Assembly (NCBI GenBank): GCA_947456625.1
Contig: CANGQJ010000005.1
Span: 62,001-126,000 of the forward strand
From: Bacteroidota bacterium
GTDB taxonomy: Bacteria; Bacteroidota; Bacteroidia; Chitinophagales; Chitinophagaceae
Length of the DNA stretch: 64,000 nucleotides
Direction of reading: 5' to 3'
The position numbers and the translations under genes are program-made. The notes beneath the pieces were generated by a model. It made no database searches and was not told the DNA's origin. It was given only the letters and a program-made list of their open reading frames with translations. Shown here piece by piece: positions 60,355 to 64,000 of this stretch. The stretch's first letter is position 1; each line of letters starts with the position of its first letter.

Positions 60355-60362
60355 CAAAGATA
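60355..60362 (-). promoter_or_regulatory. -7 box (TATCTTTG) for the ABC-F gene, start-proximal
   Basis: Exact TAnnTTTG match on the minus strand with 4 bp between it and the ATG at 60350, implying a leaderless mRNA. Confidence 0.55.
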
Positions 60363-60394
60363 AGCCCCCAATGCAAGGAAGCCGTATTTTATTG

Positions 60395-60402
60395 TACTTT
60401 TG
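60395..60402 (+). promoter_or_regulatory. -7 box (TACTTTTG) for ispH
   Basis: Exact TAnnTTTG match 28 bp before the ispH ATG at 60430. It supports that ATG, since the alternative at 60400 overlaps the box. Confidence 0.55.
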
Positions 60403-60429
60403 TCCCTGACAAACTTAAATAGTTTAAAG

Positions 60430-61656
60430 ATGAAGCAATTTTTAGTTCCAAATGGTTATAGAAGTCGTTTAATTTCTGCTATCAAGCAAAAAAGAAAAGA
60501 GGACGATAAATTAAAGAAGGACTTTAGTCCTACACTCCTTGACCTTGGACCTGTTCAATTTTATTTGGCTAGACATTTTGGATTTTGTTATGGGGTAGAA
60601 AATGCAATAAATATTGCTTACAAAACAATTGAAGAAAATAAAGGAAAGCGAATTTTTTTACTTAGTGAAATGATTCACAACCCACAAGTAAATGCAGACC
60701 TAATTCAAAAAGGGGTAAAATTTTTACACGATACCAATGGGAATACTATTATTCCTTTAGAAGAACTAACGCACGAGGATGTGGTCATGATTCCAGCTTT
60801 TGGAACCACATTGGAACTTGAACAAAAAATTCAAGATAAAGGAATTGAAATTCAAAAATATAATACCACCTGTCCTTTTGTAGAAAAAGTATGGAACAGA
60901 AGTGAACAAATTGCAAAAAAGGGATACTCTATTATCATTCATGGAAAGCCAAAACATGAAGAAACCAGAGCTACTTTTTCACATGCAGCCGCCAATACCC
61001 CTACCCTTATTGTAAACGACATGGAGGATACTAAAATGCTAGGTAATTATATACTTGGCACTTTAAGTGAAGCGGAATTTAGCGTTTATTTCAAAAACAG
61101 GTATTCCAATGAATTTAATCCTAAAGTGCATTTAGAAAAAATTGGAGTGGTAAACCAAACCACACAACTAGCAACAGATACTCAAGCAATCTCTGATTAT
61201 TTAAAAAATGTCATAGTTCAAAAATATGGTGTCGAAAACCTAGCAAAACATTTTGCAGACACTAGGGATACTTTATGTTATGCAACCAACGACAACCAGT
61301 CTGCAGTTATAGGTTTACTTAAAACAACAGCCGATTTGGCCATTGTAATGGGCGGAAAAAATAGCAGTAACAGCTCTCACTTAGTAGAATTATGTGAGCA
61401 AAAATTACCTACTTATTTCTTAGACGACGCAAGTAAAATTATTAACCAAGAAGAAATGATTTCAAACGACTGGAAAAATAAAGAGGCCATTAAAATAAAT
61501 AACTACTTGCCCAATAAACCCATTGTTAAAATATTAATTACCAGTGGCGCAAGCTGTCCCGACGCTGTGGTTGAGGCTGCAATTCAAAAAATTGCAGGCT
61601 TTTATAATGTGTCAGATAAATTAGATGCGCTAACTGCAGTTTGGGAGGAAAGTTAA
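60430..61656 (+). CDS. ispH: 4-hydroxy-3-methylbut-2-enyl diphosphate reductase
   Basis: IspH/LytB makes IPP and DMAPP in the last step of the MEP isoprenoid pathway with a [4Fe-4S] cluster. The three cluster cysteines are visible: Cys53 in FGFCYGVE, Cys148 in NTTCPFVEKVW and Cys376 in SGASCPDAVVE. Other landmarks are LLSEMIHNPQVN, HGKPKHEETRATFSHA and GGKNSSNSSHLVELC. At 408 residues it belongs to the long form with an N-terminal extension, larger than the ~316-residue E. coli enzyme. Its presence shows the organism uses the MEP route. Confidence 0.95.
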   Translation: MKQFLVPNGYRSRLISAIKQKRKEDDKLKKDFSPTLLDLGPVQFYLARHFGFCYGVENAINIAYKTIEENKGKRIFLLSEMIHNPQVNADLIQKGVKFLHDTNGNTIIPLEELTHEDVVMIPAFGTTLELEQKIQDKGIEIQKYNTTCPFVEKVWNRSEQIAKKGYSIIIHGKPKHEETRATFSHAAANTPTLIVNDMEDTKMLGNYILGTLSEAEFSVYFKNRYSNEFNPKVHLEKIGVVNQTTQLATDTQAISDYLKNVIVQKYGVENLAKHFADTRDTLCYATNDNQSAVIGLLKTTADLAIVMGGKNSSNSSHLVELCEQKLPTYFLDDASKIINQEEMISNDWKNKEAIKINNYLPNKPIVKILITSGASCPDAVVEAAIQKIAGFYNVSDKLDALTAVWEES

Positions 61657-61688
61657 TTTTGGATAATAATATTAAGCCAAAAAATAAT

Positions 61689-62378
61689 TTATTTTGCTTG
61701 TTTGATTTTTTCTAGCGCCCAATTCAATGCAATTTCAAATTGCGCTTCTTTTGTAATATTACTATTGTCTAATACAACGGCATCTGCCGCTTGTTTTAAA
61801 GGACTGTGCTCCCTAGTACTATCAATTAAGTCCCTATGTTGTAAGTTTTCTGAAACCGCTTCTAATGTAATATCTGGATGCGTAACCCTAAGTTCCAATA
61901 AACGGCGATTAGCACGTATTAATGGATCGGCAGTTACAAAAATTTTAAGTTCTGCATTTGGGAAAACAACGGTGCCAATATCTCTACCATCCATTACAAT
62001 TCCTTTTTGCTTGCCCATTGCCTGTTGTTGGGAAACGGCAAAATCTCTAACAGCAGCTATCGCAGCAACTTCACTTACTTTGGCACTTACTTTCATTTCA
62101 CGAATAAGTTGCTCTACATTTTCACCATTTAAAATCATGTCACTTTTTAAACTAGTAACATTGTATTCAAACTTTAAATTAATTTCCTGAAGTGCTTTAT
62201 AAATTGCTTGGTTATCAGTAAACGAAATATTATTTCTTAAAAAATATAAAGCAATAGCTCTATACATTGCACCAGTATCAATAAATACATATTCTAGTTT
62301 TGCAGCCAATGATTTAGCTAAAGTACTTTTGCCACAGGATGAAAATCCGTCAATTGCAATTATTATTTTATTGGACAT
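61689..62378 (-). CDS. cmk: (d)CMP kinase
   Basis: Cytidylate kinase of 229 residues that phosphorylates CMP and dCMP. P-loop GFSSCGKSTLAKSLA at residues 11-25, YVFIDTGAMYRAIALYFL (CMP-binding), MDGRDIGTVVFPNAELKIFV, and RRLLELR with RDLIDSTREHSPLKQAADAV in the lid and C-terminal part. It lies 9 bp downstream of the Mrp-type ATPase gene, so the two are probably cotranscribed. Confidence 0.95.
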   Translation of the reverse strand: MSNKIIIAIDGFSSCGKSTLAKSLAAKLEYVFIDTGAMYRAIALYFLRNNISFTDNQAIYKALQEINLKFEYNVTSLKSDMILNGENVEQLIREMKVSAKVSEVAAIAAVRDFAVSQQQAMGKQKGIVMDGRDIGTVVFPNAELKIFVTADPLIRANRRLLELRVTHPDITLEAVSENLQHRDLIDSTREHSPLKQAADAVVLDNSNITKEAQFEIALNWALEKIKQAK

Positions 62379-62387
62379 GCGCTAAAA

Positions 62388-63479
62388 TTAAGATACTGAA
62401 ATGGTTTGAGTTTTTGGAAGATTTGCATTACGAATTGCAATTTGTCTTACAGCCTGTGAAACCACTGCCCTTAATGCTTGTTTAGAAATTTCATCGGTAC
62501 CAACCATAGCTGGCGTACCATTGTCTCCGCCCTCACGAATTGATTGTACCAAAGGAACCTGCCCTAAGAAAGGCAAATCATATTCCTCAGCTAAATTTTT
62601 ACCTCCGTCTTTTCCAAATAAATAATATTTGTTATTAGGAAGTTCTTCGGGGGTGAAATAAGCCATATTTTCAATAAGACCAACTACTGGCACTTTTACA
62701 TTTGCTTGACCAAACATAGCAATTGCTTTTTTAGCATCGGCAAGTGCAACGTTTTGAGGCGTTGTTACAATTACTACTCCTGTTACTGGAACAGTTTGCA
62801 TGATAGTTAAATGAATATCTCCTGTGCCTGGTGGCATGTCAATTACTAAATAATCTAATTCTCCCCAATCTACATCGGTAATAAATTGACGTATTGCACT
62901 ACTAGCCATTGGACCTCTCCAAACTACTGCATCTTTTTCATCCACTAATAAACCAATGCTCATTAAACTAATACCAAATTTTTCTATTGGTAAAATAATT
63001 CCCTCTCCATTTGAATCGCGCATAAGTGGTCTTTGGCCTCTTACACCAAACATTATTGGAACACTTGGGCCATAAATATCCGCATCCATAAGCCCCACTT
63101 TAGCGCCACCCTCGGCAAGTGCTAAAGCCAAATTTGCAGAAACGGTACTTTTCCCAACACCCCCTTTACCACTCACTACCGCAATAATATTTTTTACTTT
63201 AGATAAAATTTTATCGTCTGTTTTTCTTGTACTGCTTGTATTGGAAGTAAATCCTACACTTATTACTGCTTCCTTATTCACCAATAACTTAATGGCATTT
63301 TCACAGGCATTTTTCATCATGTCCTTCATAGGACAAGCCGGCGTTGTAAGCACAATAGTAAAGCCAACATTATTGCCTTCTATCTTTAAATCCTGAATCA
63401 TATTTAAAGTCACCAAGTCCTTTCCCAAATCCGGTTCTTGGACATTACTAAGCGCTTTTAGTACCTCTGCTTCTGTCAT
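62388..63479 (-). CDS. Mrp/ApbC-family Fe-S carrier ATPase (P-loop, DUF59 domain)
   Basis: A 363-residue protein with an N-terminal MIP18/DUF59 domain (1-80; Cys49 in TTPACPMKDMMKNAC) and a ParA-like ATPase. The ATPase has the deviant Walker A VVSGKGGVGKSTVSAN at 101-116, MDADIYGPSVPIMFG, and DMPPGTGDIHLTIMQTVPVT. It is expected to carry Fe-S clusters to apoproteins. The C-terminal CxxC of E. coli ApbC is not present: the corresponding loop reads NMAYFTPEELPNNKYYLFG. First gene of the mrp-cmk unit, with a -7 box 36 bp upstream. Confidence 0.9.
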   Translation of the reverse strand: MTEAEVLKALSNVQEPDLGKDLVTLNMIQDLKIEGNNVGFTIVLTTPACPMKDMMKNACENAIKLLVNKEAVISVGFTSNTSSTRKTDDKILSKVKNIIAVVSGKGGVGKSTVSANLALALAEGGAKVGLMDADIYGPSVPIMFGVRGQRPLMRDSNGEGIILPIEKFGISLMSIGLLVDEKDAVVWRGPMASSAIRQFITDVDWGELDYLVIDMPPGTGDIHLTIMQTVPVTGVVIVTTPQNVALADAKKAIAMFGQANVKVPVVGLIENMAYFTPEELPNNKYYLFGKDGGKNLAEEYDLPFLGQVPLVQSIREGGDNGTPAMVGTDEISKQALRAVVSQAVRQIAIRNANLPKTQTISVS

Positions 63480-63514
63480 TTTTGGAAGTTTTTGTTAAAA
63501 AGTTAAAACACGGG

Positions 63515-63522
63515 CAAAGTTA
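63515..63522 (-). promoter_or_regulatory. -7 box (TAACTTTG) for the Mrp-type gene
   Basis: Exact TAnnTTTG match on the minus strand, 35 bp before the start codon. Confidence 0.5.
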
Positions 63523-63566
63523 ATTGAAGCAAGCGTTATTTTAGCAAAAATTTCAAGGTTCTAGCT

Positions 63567-63574
63567 TAATTTTG
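63567..63574 (+). promoter_or_regulatory. -7 box (TAATTTTG) for the last gene
   Basis: Exact TAnnTTTG match with 7 bp between it and the ATG at 63582, giving a leader of only a few nucleotides. Confidence 0.5.
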
Positions 63575-63581
63575 TACCTAC

Positions 63582-64000
63582 ATGAGAAAGTCAATTTTAT
63601 ACTTATTTATAGCATTTTTAGGCATCATGCCTAATATGGCAAAGGCGCAACAGCCAACTACAGGTAGCCCAAACATATACCGCGATTCCGTTGTTCAATT
63701 ATACGGCGTTGTAATGACTGCAGATAGCTTAAAAGCAATCCCTTTTGCAAGTGTGGTTGTGAATAAAAAAGGAAGGGGAACCATTACCAATAACGACGGT
63801 GTATTCTCTATTGCCGTAAATAAAGGCGAACACATTACTTTTACTTGTATTGGTTTTAAAGACAGAACCATAACCATTCCAAAAAATTTAGAGGGCAACC
63901 AATATAGTGTTATTCAGTTAATGGTTAACGATACCAATTTCTTGCCCGCTACTATTTTAAAGCCCCGTCCTACTCGTGCACAATTTGAACGTGATTTTGT
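63582..64000 (+). CDS. carboxypeptidase-like regulatory domain protein (3' truncated by window edge)
   Basis: The frame opens at an ATG at 63582 and runs off the window; 139 residues are visible. A signal peptide (MRKSILYLFIAFLGIMPNMA, then KAQ) is followed by a CarboxypepD_reg-like beta-sandwich. The latter reads VVQLYGVVMTADSLKAIPFA, VVVNKKGRGTITNNDGVFSI and then ITFTCIGFKDRTITIP. The part after it (LPATILKPRPTRAQFERDFV) is a sequence I associate with conserved Bacteroidota exported proteins that carry this domain alone. It is not obviously a SusC/TonB receptor so far, but a longer protein cannot be excluded from the visible part. Confidence 0.8.
   Translation, partial: MRKSILYLFIAFLGIMPNMAKAQQPTTGSPNIYRDSVVQLYGVVMTADSLKAIPFASVVVNKKGRGTITNNDGVFSIAVNKGEHITFTCIGFKDRTITIPKNLEGNQYSVIQLMVNDTNFLPATILKPRPTRAQFERDF

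Noticed and set aside
61650..61688. Terminator between ispH and cmk
   Set aside because: Only a TTTTGG / CCAAAA stem of six weak pairs with a long AT loop; not convincing.
61702..62190. 162-codon open frame antisense to cmk
   Set aside because: It mirrors cmk exactly on the other strand; cmk has all kinase motifs, while this frame has low-complexity Ser/Ala composition and no motif.

Overview
The window is about 64 kb of AT-rich chromosomal DNA from a member of the Bacteroidota, most likely Chitinophagaceae or a close relative. This rests on the gene families and the promoter style. Bacteroidota-typical families present are a type IX secretion Plug protein (DUF5103), a TamL-type lipoprotein Omp85, DUF5683 next to ParAB, a Porin_10 family porin, mitochondrial-type aconitase and a long-form IspH. 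Many genes have a TAnnTTTG box, the -7 element of the Bacteroidota housekeeping sigma factor, just upstream. Shine-Dalgarno sequences are essentially absent. I see no prophage, insertion sequence, CRISPR array or tRNA gene. The region is a dense housekeeping backbone with short, often convergent or divergent operons and no gene-free stretch longer than 300 bp.

Layout. 1-7.4 kb: end of a DUF4954-like gene, a membrane metallophosphoesterase, the parA-parB-DUF5683-dapB-Rrf2 cluster, an outer-membrane protein, kdsA and a small PspC protein. 7.5-12.5 kb: aconitase followed by three consecutive hairpins, a Gfo/Idh/MocA oxidoreductase, an AlkD-like protein and a small transaldolase. 12.49-12.59 kb: a complete SRP RNA gene (minus strand) with its own -7 box and U-tract. 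12.6-20.5 kb: envelope biogenesis (T9SS Plug, LolC/E-type permease, TamL) and translation genes (TrmH-type methyltransferase, TruB, ProS). 20.6-26.8 kb: a Gly/Tyr-rich lipoprotein, a FadL-like barrel and a pair of M16 proteases. 26.8-31.5 kb: a mainly tRNA-processing run (MiaA, CCA-adding enzyme, TsaC) with a PRiA4 ORF3-like protein and a GT9 glycosyltransferase.

31.6-33.4 kb: dapD and an EamA transporter whose natural start appears mutated to ATA. 33.4-40.1 kb is the least ordinary part: a very AT-rich spacer, a single-pass membrane protein with a cytoplasmic putative DNA-binding domain, an orphan LuxE-like gene, and a translationally coupled M42 peptidase / glutamine amidotransferase / ATP-grasp-like operon, which is my best candidate for an undescribed pathway. 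40.1-47.3 kb: HMA protein, porin, purine nucleoside phosphorylase, Tet-type MFS exporter and ClpB. 47.4-54.9 kb: QueG, an SppA-permease-SRPBCC operon, FolK, deoxynucleoside kinase, an MFS transporter and a cysteine-cluster protein. 54.9-64 kb: glycine decarboxylase, a repressor-like protein with a two-copy direct repeat in its promoter region, an ABC-F ATPase, IspH, CMP kinase, Mrp-type ATPase and the start of a carboxypeptidase-regulatory-domain protein.

Lysine/diaminopimelate synthesis (dapB, dapD), tRNA modification (miaA, truB, trmH-like, tsaC, queG, cca) and outer-membrane assembly (kdsA, tamL, T9SS Plug, LolC/E, SRP RNA) are the recurring functional themes. All functional calls are from reading the translated sequences; no database search was run.
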